From Caldifarciminota bacterium (GTDB taxonomy: Bacteria; Hydrothermota; Tepidihabitantia; Tepidihabitantales; CAIPLT01), in contig CAIPLT010000064.1 of assembly GCA_903865935.1 (NCBI GenBank), forward strand, positions 1 through 43,288: a stretch of 43,288 nt of DNA. Reading direction: 5' to 3'. Shown here one piece after another: positions 26,471 through 36,200 of this stretch. Position numbers and translations under genes: made by a program. Below the pieces are notes generated by a model, which worked only from the letters and a program-made list of their open reading frames with translations, had not been told where the DNA came from and searched no databases. Within the stretch, counting starts at the first letter, position 1. Each line of letters starts with the position of its first letter.

Positions 26471-29400
26471 ATGAAATCAAATAGGGTAGTATTTATTGCT
26501 TTTATTTTAGTTGCTTGCAGTTTTGTATATGCCGGCAGTATTATTAAAGAATTCACTTTTCCCGCGAAATCGATTAAGATAAGTAACCAAGATGGATTTA
26601 GTCTGGTCAGCTTAAAGGGTTGTGATTTATCGCTTCAGGAAACAGGCAAACCAATCCTTCCATTTCTAAATCTAAATGTGTTGATTCCTTCAACTGCGGA
26701 AATTACCAGTATTGAAGTTCTCGAGGCAAAACAAACTGAAATTCCCGGTGAATATTTAATATATCCAGCACAACCGCCAGTACCTACTTCTTTTAATGGA
26801 GAGCTCTCTTTTACTTCTCCTGACCAGGCAACATATCAATCAGCAACCGAATATCCCGGAAACTTATATAAAATAATTCCAAGCGGTAATAAGTCAGAGT
26901 TCAGAATCGGCGGTGTTTTTCTGTATCCATTGCAGTATATCCCGAATCAGAGAAAGCTTGTCTTGTCTGAGAAAATAAGAATCAGGATTAATTACGAAGA
27001 AGGAAAATATCAGACGCAGCCATTGACCCAGTCCCAGAAGGATTTATTTCAGAGCGAGGTTAGAAGTCTGGTGATTAACCCTGAAGATGCAGAACGATTT
27101 TCACCACAAGTAAGAGTCTCGGATAATCCGGATATTGATTATGTAATTCTCACGGATACGACTTTGATAGCAAGATTTGCACCAATGGTCAACTGGCTGA
27201 AAAAGACCGGTTTTCTGACTGCAACGCGAACTACCCGATGGGTGATTGACAATTATACAGGTCGGGATGTGCAGGAAAAGATTCGAAATTTTGTCCGGGA
27301 TTATTATAACGTTCATGGTCTAAAGTATATTTTATTTGCCGGTGATACGGGCATTGTGCCTGTGCGTCAGGCACGCGCCAATTGTGCCGGTGAAGTCGGA
27401 GACATACCATGCGATTTGTATTATCTTGATTTACAGTGGTCGTGGGATGGTAATCACAATAATATCTTTGGCGAAGTGGCTGGAGATACAACTGACTTAT
27501 ACTATGATTTATATGGCGGTCGCTGGCCAGTCAGCAGCGTTGCGGAAGTTGATACGATGATTCGAAAGTTTATGACCTATGTCAGAAACCCAGATACGCT
27601 GTATCAAAAGAGAATGCTTTTACCATATGGTGTTTTATGGTCGGGATATAGCGGAAAAGCATCACAGGATTCGATTGCGAATACTACTCCGACTGGCTGG
27701 ACTGACCGTTATATTAATACACAGATAGTAAATGAAGTCAGGGATTCACTCAACAACGGGTTTGGTTTCTGTCATTTATGCGGGCATGGCAATGAGGCGG
27801 GTGTTTATTACACGAGTTCTGGTCCGGATATGTACACTACAACTTATTCGCATCCGCAATCCCAAACCAACTATAATAAACTGTCAATTGTCAATTCGAA
27901 TGCCTGTTATCCGGGAAATTTCGAGTATTCAGACTGCCTTGCCGAAGAAATGATGAAAGCAAGAGGCAGTGCAATTGCAGTAATAATGAACTCAAGATAT
28001 GGATGGGGATATTCAAGCGGACCGATCGGTGCTTCCGAATTGATTGATGTTCGTTTTTACAATTATCTATTTACTAAAGACTCAATACGGATTGCAAATT
28101 GCCATCAGGCATCAAAACAGTTTTATCGAAGTTCGGCAGTCGGTGATGAGTGCTGGCTCTGGTGTTATTATGAGACAAATCTGTTTGGTGAGCCGGCAAT
28201 GATGATATGGACCGACAATCCGAAAAAGATGGCGTCAACATTCTCGCATACAATTGCAACCGGTTCACAGACCTTTAATGTTGATGTGACTTCAAGTGGT
28301 TCAGCTTTACAATCCGCTTTGGTTACCTTATGGAAAGGGAGTGAAGTTTATCTGAAAGCGCTGACCAATTCCAGCGGGCGGGCAATTTTTACTTCCATCA
28401 ATCCGACTTCAAGCGGTTATATGTATGTAACAATCACTGCCAAGAATAAAATTCCAAATTCAGACAGCAGTCTGGTAAGTAATTCAACCAATGATGTCGG
28501 GATTGAAGCGATTTATAATCCGGGCAGTTCAATGCCGGAAAATACCGCCTTGACGCCACGGGCATTGGTCAAGAATTATGGCACTGCTACGCAAACTAAT
28601 TTCTCGGTGGTTTGTTCAATTGTCGGCAGTGCGTTCAGATATGTCAATACTCAGACCGTAACATCACTCGCTTCCAGTGATACAATACGAGTCAATTTTT
28701 CATCCTGGACACCAACAATCGCAGAAATGTGCACAGTTAAAATACGAACCAATCTTGCTGGTGATGCCAACCTAGGAAATGACCGAATGACCAGAACAAC
28801 CGAGGTTATGTTATTAAATAATGTCGGTGTTGACTCGATTATTTATCCTTTAGAATCACATGCGGCAAATACTGCAATGATTCCGATTGCACGGATAAAG
28901 AATTATGGTTATTCCAATCAGACAAGTTTCCCTGTGGTCTGTTCAATCGTTGGCGGCAGCGGTGTTGTAAGATATACGAATACGCAAACGATATCGCTCA
29001 ATGCGGGTGATACAAACCGAGTCAGTTTTGCATCCTGGACACCAACGATTGCTGAATTATGCACGGTTAAAATGCGCACCAGTCTGAGCGGCGATGAGTA
29101 TTCAGCCAATAACCGAAAGACTAGAACTGCCAGTATAATACAAATGTACTCAGAAAATTTTGATGCGAGCAATGGTAGTTTTTCAGCTAACCCGACCAGT
29201 AATGGCTGGGAATGGGGTGTTCCAACTGCCGGACCATCTTCAGCGCATTCGGGAACAAAACTATGGGCAACGGTGCTGGGAGACAGCTACGCAAATAATG
29301 CAGACTGGAAATTAACCAGTAAAGAATTTATTGCGACGGCGAATAATCCGACTTTAAAATTCTGGCACTGGTATAATATAGAATTGAGCAGTTATTATAC

Positions 29401-31567
29401 GGGTCGGGCATATGACGGCGGTAATGTCAAGATTTCTACTGACAGCGGTGTCAACTGGAGTGTAATCAGACCAATTGGTGGTTATGATGGAGTTGGTTAC
29501 ACATCAACTTCTGGTATTGCTGGTGAATCATGTTATTCTGGTATTGCTACATTCTGGCAACAAGAAGAATTTAGTTTACCAATAAACACTAATCAGCGTT
29601 TCTTTTTACGCTGGCATTTTGGCAGTGATGCTTCAGTTCGGCGTCTAGGCTGGTATGTCGATGATGTTACGGGTACTGGTTTTACGCCTTATTCCTCATC
29701 CGGTGTTGTAGATGTTGGAGTTAACGGAATTATTCGTCCGACCGGGACTTATCAAGTGAATAATCCGATCCAACCGATTGCCAGAGTAAAGAATTATGGC
29801 AATGTTACTCAAACGAATATTCCGGTTGTCTGTTCAATTGTCGGCAGTGCTTTCAGATATACCAATACTCAAATTATATCATCGCTTGCGGCAGGGGATA
29901 CCGCGAGAGTCAATTTCTCTTCCTGGACACCGGCAGTGATTGAATCGTGTACGGTCAAGATGCGCACCAATCTTACAGCTGACCAGAATAGTGCGAATGA
30001 CCGGCTGACCAATAGATTTTACGTTGCTGATTTAACACCACCGGCGGTGCCAAGTCTAATTTCACCAGTCAGTGGTTCAGCGACAGAGAATCAGACTCCT
30101 GATTTTATCTGGCATTCAATATCCGAGGCGACAGTTTACAACATTGTAATAACGACTGCAAAACTGGAAGTGATTAATGAAAATGTGAGTGATACAACTT
30201 TCACACCGGATAGATTAGCATCAGGTATTTATAGTTGGAGCGTGAGAGCGAGTGATGAATATAGTAATTGGAGCAATTTTTCCAGCTCATGGACATTGAC
30301 AATTATCGCATTGACACCGGGTTGGACACAAAAAGGGTATTTTCTTACCAGAATTCCCGGTAAAAACGTGAAAGATGGTGGTTCAATAGTTGCGGTTACA
30401 ACTGAAAAGAACAGCAGTGTGCTTTATGCGTTCCGCGGTAATAAGTCCAATGAGTTTTATCGATATGATGGTGCATGGACATCAGTTGAAACTATGCCGT
30501 ATGGTTGTAAGCCAGGAGTCAGTCCACCAGCAATTAATAAAAAGAAGGTCGGTGACGGCGCTTCGTTATGCTTTGACGGTATAAACACGATTTACGCAAC
30601 CAAAGGTAATAATACCCGTGAGTTCTGGGCATATGATATTAATAGTAGCAGTTGGACAGCTGAAGCATATGTATCAGTACCAAAAGCAGTCAAAGGCGGA
30701 ACGAGCATTGCTTATTATGATGGTAAGGTTTATTTATTAGCCGGTAGTCAGAAAGCGACCGAGCAAAACTTTTTTGCTTACGATGTTACGACTAATATTT
30801 GGTCAACATTGACTCGCGCTCCATCACCGGATTACAAAGCATACAAGGATGGTAGTTGTATCATAGCTTTAGGCGGTAAGATTTATGCACTCAAAGGCAG
30901 TGGTTCGGGAAACTATTTTGCCAGGTATGACAACCCGGGTTGGACACAAATACAACCAATGCCATTACAGCATCATCACATCAGAAGGGATAAGAAAGTG
31001 AAAGATGGCAGTGCGATGGCGACTGACGGCAGTATCATATATGCAGTAAAAGGCGGCACGAATGAATTCTGGCAATATGAACCGGATGGTAATGTTTGGA
31101 CCCCATTGGATACGGTCAGAAGACTTAATAATAAGAGTATTGCTAAAACTGGCGCATCACTTACTTATGATGGTATGAGAGTCTATTTGTTAAAAGGCAA
31201 CAATACCTTGGAATTCTGGCAATTTATCCCATACAAAGAAATATCAAATATCCAAATATTAAACAGCACTGAGCAGACTTTACAAGAGTTTAATACGACA
31301 AGCTTCCAGCCGATTAATAAAGTCGAAGTTGTTCCGAATCCGATAAACCGAAATTCAGTAATCGAATTTAATCTGGCAAGAGCGGCGATAGTGAAAATTT
31401 CACTTTATAATAGTCTGGGACAGATACAAAATATGATTGTTAGCCAATATTATACAGCTGGTTCTTATGCACTGCCGATCAGCGCAAGAGAATTAACCGC
31501 TGGTATATACCATTTGCAAATTGATATTGGGAACAAAATTCAGACAATAAAACTGATTGTAAAATAG
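26471..31567 (+). CDS. Giant exported gingipain-like C25 cysteine protease with CARDB, MAM-like, propeller and sorting domains
   Basis: The start is ATG 26471 (GAGGT at 26457-26461), giving 1698 residues; the TTG at 26453 would place that site inside the gene. Signal peptide MKSNRVVFIAFILVACSFVY precedes a C25-type propeptide-like region to about residue 215. The catalytic domain starts near DYVILTDTTLIARFAPMV and carries the dyad His439 (CGHGNEAG) and Cys479 (SNACYPGNF), as in gingipains and related C25 peptidases. Two CARDB-like repeats follow (about 674-890), then a MAM/immune-inhibitor-A-like jelly roll (about 892-1074, SENFDASNGSF to GWYVDDVTG). A third CARDB repeat, a fibronectin-like module, six kelch-like blades (about 1284-1585) and a sorting domain (VVPNPINRNSVIEFNL to KLIVK) complete the protein. 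It is the third gene of the tandem protease set, 33 nt after the second. Extracellular proteolysis is strongly suggested. Confidence 0.9.
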   Translation: MKSNRVVFIAFILVACSFVYAGSIIKEFTFPAKSIKISNQDGFSLVSLKGCDLSLQETGKPILPFLNLNVLIPSTAEITSIEVLEAKQTEIPGEYLIYPAQPPVPTSFNGELSFTSPDQATYQSATEYPGNLYKIIPSGNKSEFRIGGVFLYPLQYIPNQRKLVLSEKIRIRINYEEGKYQTQPLTQSQKDLFQSEVRSLVINPEDAERFSPQVRVSDNPDIDYVILTDTTLIARFAPMVNWLKKTGFLTATRTTRWVIDNYTGRDVQEKIRNFVRDYYNVHGLKYILFAGDTGIVPVRQARANCAGEVGDIPCDLYYLDLQWSWDGNHNNIFGEVAGDTTDLYYDLYGGRWPVSSVAEVDTMIRKFMTYVRNPDTLYQKRMLLPYGVLWSGYSGKASQDSIANTTPTGWTDRYINTQIVNEVRDSLNNGFGFCHLCGHGNEAGVYYTSSGPDMYTTTYSHPQSQTNYNKLSIVNSNACYPGNFEYSDCLAEEMMKARGSAIAVIMNSRYGWGYSSGPIGASELIDVRFYNYLFTKDSIRIANCHQASKQFYRSSAVGDECWLWCYYETNLFGEPAMMIWTDNPKKMASTFSHTIATGSQTFNVDVTSSGSALQSALVTLWKGSEVYLKALTNSSGRAIFTSINPTSSGYMYVTITAKNKIPNSDSSLVSNSTNDVGIEAIYNPGSSMPENTALTPRALVKNYGTATQTNFSVVCSIVGSAFRYVNTQTVTSLASSDTIRVNFSSWTPTIAEMCTVKIRTNLAGDANLGNDRMTRTTEVMLLNNVGVDSIIYPLESHAANTAMIPIARIKNYGYSNQTSFPVVCSIVGGSGVVRYTNTQTISLNAGDTNRVSFASWTPTIAELCTVKMRTSLSGDEYSANNRKTRTASIIQMYSENFDASNGSFSANPTSNGWEWGVPTAGPSSAHSGTKLWATVLGDSYANNADWKLTSKEFIATANNPTLKFWHWYNIELSSYYTGRAYDGGNVKISTDSGVNWSVIRPIGGYDGVGYTSTSGIAGESCYSGIATFWQQEEFSLPINTNQRFFLRWHFGSDASVRRLGWYVDDVTGTGFTPYSSSGVVDVGVNGIIRPTGTYQVNNPIQPIARVKNYGNVTQTNIPVVCSIVGSAFRYTNTQIISSLAAGDTARVNFSSWTPAVIESCTVKMRTNLTADQNSANDRLTNRFYVADLTPPAVPSLISPVSGSATENQTPDFIWHSISEATVYNIVITTAKLEVINENVSDTTFTPDRLASGIYSWSVRASDEYSNWSNFSSSWTLTIIALTPGWTQKGYFLTRIPGKNVKDGGSIVAVTTEKNSSVLYAFRGNKSNEFYRYDGAWTSVETMPYGCKPGVSPPAINKKKVGDGASLCFDGINTIYATKGNNTREFWAYDINSSSWTAEAYVSVPKAVKGGTSIAYYDGKVYLLAGSQKATEQNFFAYDVTTNIWSTLTRAPSPDYKAYKDGSCIIALGGKIYALKGSGSGNYFARYDNPGWTQIQPMPLQHHHIRRDKKVKDGSAMATDGSIIYAVKGGTNEFWQYEPDGNVWTPLDTVRRLNNKSIAKTGASLTYDGMRVYLLKGNNTLEFWQFIPYKEISNIQILNSTEQTLQEFNTTSFQPINKVEVVPNPINRNSVIEFNLARAAIVKISLYNSLGQIQNMIVSQYYTAGSYALPISARELTAGIYHLQIDIGNKIQTIKLIVK

Positions 31568-31578
31568 AAGTAAATTTT

Positions 31579-32277
31579 TTAAAAACCACGCAGGATAACT
31601 TCTTTTGCGTGGTTTTTAATTACGGGCAGGATTTTATCTACTTCCTCTTTTTTATAAGGTTTTTTTGTCCGGAACCGAGCTGACCGAGCATTTTTCGGAA
31701 CGAACTGCTGTATCGCATAGCGCTTGACCGGTGCGATTTTACGGGCAATCTTCACAATATCATCCGGACTGACAATCCCTGGTACTAAGGTTGTGCGGAA
31801 TTCATAATCGATACCGCATTCTTTAAGCAGTTTAATTGTCCGTTCAATAACAACCAGATACATTTTCCGACCGCAGGCCTTGTCGTATTTTTCATCTAGA
31901 GTTGTCTTAATATCCATTGCAACCGAGTCAACCAATCCCAGCTCAATCGCCTCTTTTAACGGATAGGGGAAAAAACCGTTCGTATCAATCTTGGTCTCGA
32001 ACCCGAGTTCTTTTATCTTGATTAAAAGACCGAAGATTTCCGGATGCATCATTGGTTCGCCGCCGCTTAGAACAACACCGTCAATCCACTTGCGTTTCTT
32101 GATAAGTTTTTCTTTAATCTTTTCCCATTCGATTGGTTTTGTTTTAGGTGAATCTTGCACCAACGGATAATTGTGGCAGAACGGACAATTGAAATTACAC
32201 CCGCCCAGAAAAATGACCGAGGCGACTTTTTTATCCCAGTCAACTAACGAAGTCTCAATAAAACCTAAAATTCGCAT
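31579..32277 (-). CDS. NrdG-like radical SAM activase (anaerobic ribonucleotide reductase activating protein)
   Basis: A 232-residue protein. The radical SAM cluster motif C-x3-C-x2-C is at Cys27, Cys31 and Cys34 (GGCNFNCPFCHN). VVLSGGEPMMHPE is the SAM-binding GGE motif, and FETKIDTNGFFP follows. The start, ILGFIETSLVDWDKKVASVI, is typical of the TIGR02495 (NrdG2) type of anaerobic ribonucleoside-triphosphate reductase activating protein, which generates the glycyl radical on NrdD. NrdD is not in the window, so another glycyl-radical enzyme is possible. It follows the small redoxin gene by 49 nt on the same strand, which fits a redox pairing. The Shine-Dalgarno is weak (AGGA, about 10 nt before ATG). 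Confidence 0.85.
   Translation of the reverse strand: MRILGFIETSLVDWDKKVASVIFLGGCNFNCPFCHNYPLVQDSPKTKPIEWEKIKEKLIKKRKWIDGVVLSGGEPMMHPEIFGLLIKIKELGFETKIDTNGFFPYPLKEAIELGLVDSVAMDIKTTLDEKYDKACGRKMYLVVIERTIKLLKECGIDYEFRTTLVPGIVSPDDIVKIARKIAPVKRYAIQQFVPKNARSARFRTKKPYKKEEVDKILPVIKNHAKEVILRGF
31581..31617. terminator. Bidirectional intrinsic terminator
   Basis: AAAAACCACGCA (31581-31592) and TGCGTGGTTTTT (31606-31617) form a 12-bp stem around a 13-nt loop, with A and T tracts on both sides. It ends the plus-strand protease cluster and can end the minus-strand radical SAM gene as well. One arm, the loop and part of the other arm code for that protein's last residues. Confidence 0.85.
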
Positions 32278-32290
32278 AATTAATTTTTCC

Positions 32291-32350
32291 TGTGTTTATC
32301 TGTGTGCATCCAGAGTTTCAAATCTTTTATTCGTGTTTATCAGCGGCTAA
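32291..32350 (+). repeat. Dispersed intergenic repeat phrases (TGTGTTTATCTGTG and TCGTGTTTATCAGCGG types)
   Basis: TGTGTTTATCTGTGTGCATC (32291-32310) and TCGTGTTTATCAGCGGCTAA (32331-32350) are, from memory, versions of a phrase scattered through intergenic regions of many unrelated bacteria. On the minus strand the second copy encodes the end of the redoxin (LAADKHE and stop). Confidence 0.5.
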
Positions 32351-32599
32351 TAATTCTTTCAGTTCGGAAAAGATTGGGGCAGATTTTACCCAGCGTTTCA
32401 CCTCTTCATTTTCTTTCATCAAAACAACGGTCGGAATATCCGGAACACTTCGATAAGCGCTTTCAGTTATTCCGTCAACCGTTTCAACATCAAAATACTC
32501 AATCGGAATCGGCTGGTGTTTCTCGGCAAAATATTGCATCTTTTCCTTAATTGACTGACAAGCCGGACAACTTGGTTTACCAAAAATCATTAGTTTCAT
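32327..32599 (-). CDS. Small thioredoxin/glutaredoxin-like protein (CPAC active site)
   Basis: A 90-residue cytosolic protein with the thioredoxin fold order: strand KLMIFGKPSCPACQSIK with active-site Cys11 and Cys14 (C-P-A-C), helix, strand IEYFDVET, then VPDIPTVVLM with the cis-proline loop. This size and site fit NrdH/glutaredoxin-like redoxins that deliver electrons to ribonucleotide reductase or keep thiols reduced. The adjacent NrdG-like activase supports such a role, by inference. The ATG lies 6 nt after a perfect promoter -10 box, so it should be leaderless. The last residues are encoded by a dispersed repeat, which suggests the original C-terminus has been replaced. Confidence 0.85.
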   Translation of the reverse strand: MKLMIFGKPSCPACQSIKEKMQYFAEKHQPIPIEYFDVETVDGITESAYRSVPDIPTVVLMKENEEVKRWVKSAPIFSELKELLAADKHE

Positions 32600-32605
32600 A
32601 CAAAA

Positions 32606-32633
32606 ATAATACGTCTAAATTTAAACGTGTCAA
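32606..32633 (-). promoter_or_regulatory. Promoter TTGACA-16-TATTAT of the redoxin-NrdG pair, with palindrome in the spacer
   Basis: On the minus strand the -35 TTGACA is at 32633-32628 and the -10 TATTAT at 32611-32606. The ATG begins 6 nt after the -10 box. The spacer and adjoining base at each end (32611-32628) form an 18-bp palindrome, ACGTCTAAATTTAAACGT, with one mismatched pair of nine, a good candidate operator. Confidence 0.65.
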
Positions 32634-33107
32634 GAACCTTTACTTCTTTTTAATTATTAATCTTTGATTTTTCTGATGGGATGGTTTATTCTTTGATAAA
32701 CTCCGTGATGGATGACATATTATATGACCTGAAATATCCTCTGATGTATTCCGTGAAAAAATTTGTGATAGATTTACTTATAGACAGAAAAATAACATCA
32801 ATGATAGATAGGTTGATTTCTTCTATATTATATACTGAAATAGACAGTTTAAGTAATCGCAAAAACTAATGAATAAGTATTTTCCTATTAGAAATCATAC
32901 ATAGAGGAGGGGACTATACCCCTTTGTTTATAGAATTTTGAATTAAGAATATGGAATTTAGATTGTTAGAGAAAAAAATAGCCTATTTTTTATGTGCTAT
33001 ACAGTTCACATTTTAGAACTGTGTATGAGTTACCCCTTAAAATATATAAAAAATCAAATATAACAAATTATAACCGAATCACATATCGACTCCCAATATT
33101 ATAACTC
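32634..33107 (+). other. AT-rich intergenic region without convincing genes
   Basis: A 62-codon frame at 32681-32869 has neither a Shine-Dalgarno site nor a promoter at the right distance, and its low-complexity Ile/Ser/Asp/Leu composition looks random. Degenerate phrases such as TCCGTGATGGATGA and TTCCGTGAAAA recur at 32700-32775. A small AGGGG/CCCCT hairpin lies at 32908-32923. Confidence 0.5.
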
Positions 33108-33135
33108 TTGACATCAAGAATTATAGGCTTATAGT
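33108..33135 (+). promoter_or_regulatory. Promoter TTGACA-16-TATAGT of the giant adhesin
   Basis: The -35 TTGACA is at 33108-33113 and the -10 TATAGT at 33130-33135, giving a leader of about 87 nt. The leader holds a 7-bp hairpin (CGTTTCC 33161-33167 with GGAAACG 33184-33190). A second inverted repeat, ACCCT/AGGGT (33212-33226), overlaps the GGAGG at 33220-33224. Confidence 0.7.
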
Positions 33136-33228
33136 TATCGACATCTGCGTTTAGTTGAACCGTTTCCAATTGGTGAGGTTTACGGAAACGTAAGTTCTTG
33201 GAATAAATCAGACCCTGAAGGAGGGTGT

Positions 33229-36200
33229 ATGTATAAACACAAATATGTTCCAGTAGTTATACTACTGCTCTTTACTCTAATCTGGGCAGCAGAAGACGGA
33301 GTAACACAAACAACAAAAAAACCCATTCAAACCGATGCAATCACAATACCCAAACTCTTGAATTATCAGGGAAAACTTACAAACCTTGCTGGTAACCCGG
33401 TCAATGACAGCACTTATTCAATCACCTTTAGATTATTTGCAGCTTCAAGTGGTGGCAGTTCATTCTGGGACGAAACTCAGAATGTACAAACCCATATAGG
33501 ATTATTTAATGTTCTCTTGGGTTCAAATAGTCAAATAGATTCTATTCCGCAAGCAGGCAGTTGCTATTTAGAGATGCAGGTTAATCCTAACTCGGCAATG
33601 ACACCAAGAATAAGATTGGTCAGTTCTGCCTATGCTTATTTAGCTAAGAAAGCAGATACCGCCAATTATGCTCCATTGGCAAGGCCGATCACACCCGCAT
33701 TAACAACCAGTGAAATAGCCGATGATGCAATTACGAATATTAAGCTTGGTGCAGATGCAGTAACAACGGATAAAATATTAAATGGAACGATACTCAGAGC
33801 AGATGCGGTAAATAACTTTAAAGCACCATATTCAGATACGGCTGATTATGCAAGAGCATCAAGTGTTACGTATGTTGACAGCGCGCGAGTCGCAACAAAT
33901 GCATATAATGCAGATAAACTTCAGGGTAAAGATACAACTGCATTAGATACAAGGTTTGTAAATGAAGGTCAAGCCAATTCTATTACAAGCAGTATGATTA
34001 CGGATAATACTATTGTGCGAAATGATGTCATGACTAATTTCAAGTCACCGTATGCCGATACTTCAGATTATGCAAGAGTAGCGCCAGTTGTGGATAGTGT
34101 AAGAATAGCCGTAACTGCTTACAACGCTTATAAATTGCAAGGGATGGATACGACTGCATTAAGTGCCAAGTTTGTTGACGAAAACCAGACGAATGCCATT
34201 TCAAATGCGATGCTTCAGAATAATGCCGTTACATCAACTAAAATACAAGACAGCACAATTACACGAGCGGATGTGATAAAAACCTTTAAGTCGCCGTATG
34301 CGGATACATCTGATTATGCCAGGGCAGTAAATGTGCCGTATGTTGACAGCGCGCGAGTCGCAGTCAATGCTTACAACGGATATAAATTACAGGGTAAAGA
34401 TACTATCGCACTCAGTGCCAAGTTTGTTGATGAAGGACAGGTTAGTTCAATTACCAATCCGATGCTCAAAGACAGTGCAGTAACTTCAGTAAAGATTCAG
34501 GACAATACAATTAATAGAAATGATGTTGCAACAAATTTCAAAGCACCCTATTCCGATACAGCAGATTATGTGAGAAATATTAATCTGCCGTATGTGGATA
34601 GCACGCGTATATCGGTTAATGCTTATAACGCTTACAAATTACAAGGTAAAGATACGCTTGCTTTAGATTCCCGATATGTGAATGAGGGACAAACTAATTC
34701 AGTAAATTCCCCAATGATTATTGACAATACGATTACGAGAAACGATGTTGCGACTGATTTCAAAGCTCCTTTAGCAGATACTGCGGATTACGCCCGAGTC
34801 ATTCCAGGTGCAATTGACAGTGCAAGAATAGCGGCGACTGCATACAATGCTTACAAATTGCAAGGTAAAGATACAATCGCATTGAGCACTAAGTTTGTTG
34901 ATGAAGGACAAGCTAATTCAATTACGAGCAGTATGATTACTGACAATACAATAACCAGAAATGATGTAGCGACTAACTTCAAAGCACCATATGCGGATTC
35001 AGCTGACTATGTAAAAAATATCAGTGTTCCGTATGTTGATAGTTCCAGAATCGCGGTAAATGCCTATAACGCATATAAATTGCAGGGTAAGGATACGACC
35101 GCTTTAGATGCAAGGTATGTAAATGAAGGACAAACAAACTCTGTTACAAGTAGTATGATTACTGATAGTACTATTGTGAGAAATGATGTTGCCACTAATT
35201 TCAAAGCTCCATATTCAGATACATCAGATTATGTTAGAAATATCAATGTGCCATATGTTGACAGCACGAGAATTGCAGTCAATGCCTATAATGCATATAC
35301 ATTACAAGGTAAGGATACGATCGCATTAAGTGCAAAGTTTATTGATGAGGGACAAATAGCCGGCGGTGATTTAACCGGCACTTATCCCAATCCAACTATT
35401 ACTTCTAATGCGATAAATGCGGCAAAGATTGCCGATACCAATGTCACGATGACAAAAATTCAGCAAGCTGGTGCAATCATTGGTCAAGTTATTAAATGGA
35501 ATGGTAGTGCTTGGGCACCAAGAGTAGATAGTGTTGGTATCGCAGATAATGCTTGGGTCAGGGGCTCACCGGACAGCGTGCTTTTCACAATCAGCCAACT
35601 TGGTATTGCCCGTGGTGGTGCAGATAATATGCTTTGGGGCACTAATCGTTTTACCCATACCAATTTAGGTGTTGCTTGTACGACTGGAACATCAGGTCAA
35701 AACTCGCTTTATTCAACGATAAGCGGGGGACATAGAAATAATGCCAGTGATTATGCGACCGTTAGCGGTGGGTCTATTAATAATGCCAGCGGTGGTTGGG
35801 CGACTATAGGTGGAGGAGCACTCAACACTGCCAGTGGTAATTTTGCAACAATTGGTGGAGGGGAAGTCAACACTGCCAGTAATATTCTTACAACGATTGG
35901 TGGTGGTTATCATGGTATCACAAGCGGATATAGTGCGACCATCGGTGGCGGATTTTACAACAGAGCTCGCGGGGATTATTCTGTAGTCAGCGGTGGTGGC
36001 GGAGCATCAGTAGCTGATTCTAATTCAGCAATGGGTGTAAATTCTGTAATCGGTGGTGGACATGGTAACATCGCAAGTGGCGATTCATCAACAATCGGTG
36101 GTGGTGCTCGGAATACAACCAGCGGCACAAGTACAACTATTGGCGGTGGAATTTCCAACACTGCCAGCGGTTATTATGCGACGGTCAGTGGTGGAGATCA

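Noticed and set aside
32681-32869. A 62-codon frame in the intergenic region before the adhesin
   Set aside because: There is no Shine-Dalgarno, no -10 box at leaderless distance, low-complexity composition, and degenerate repeat phrases in the DNA.
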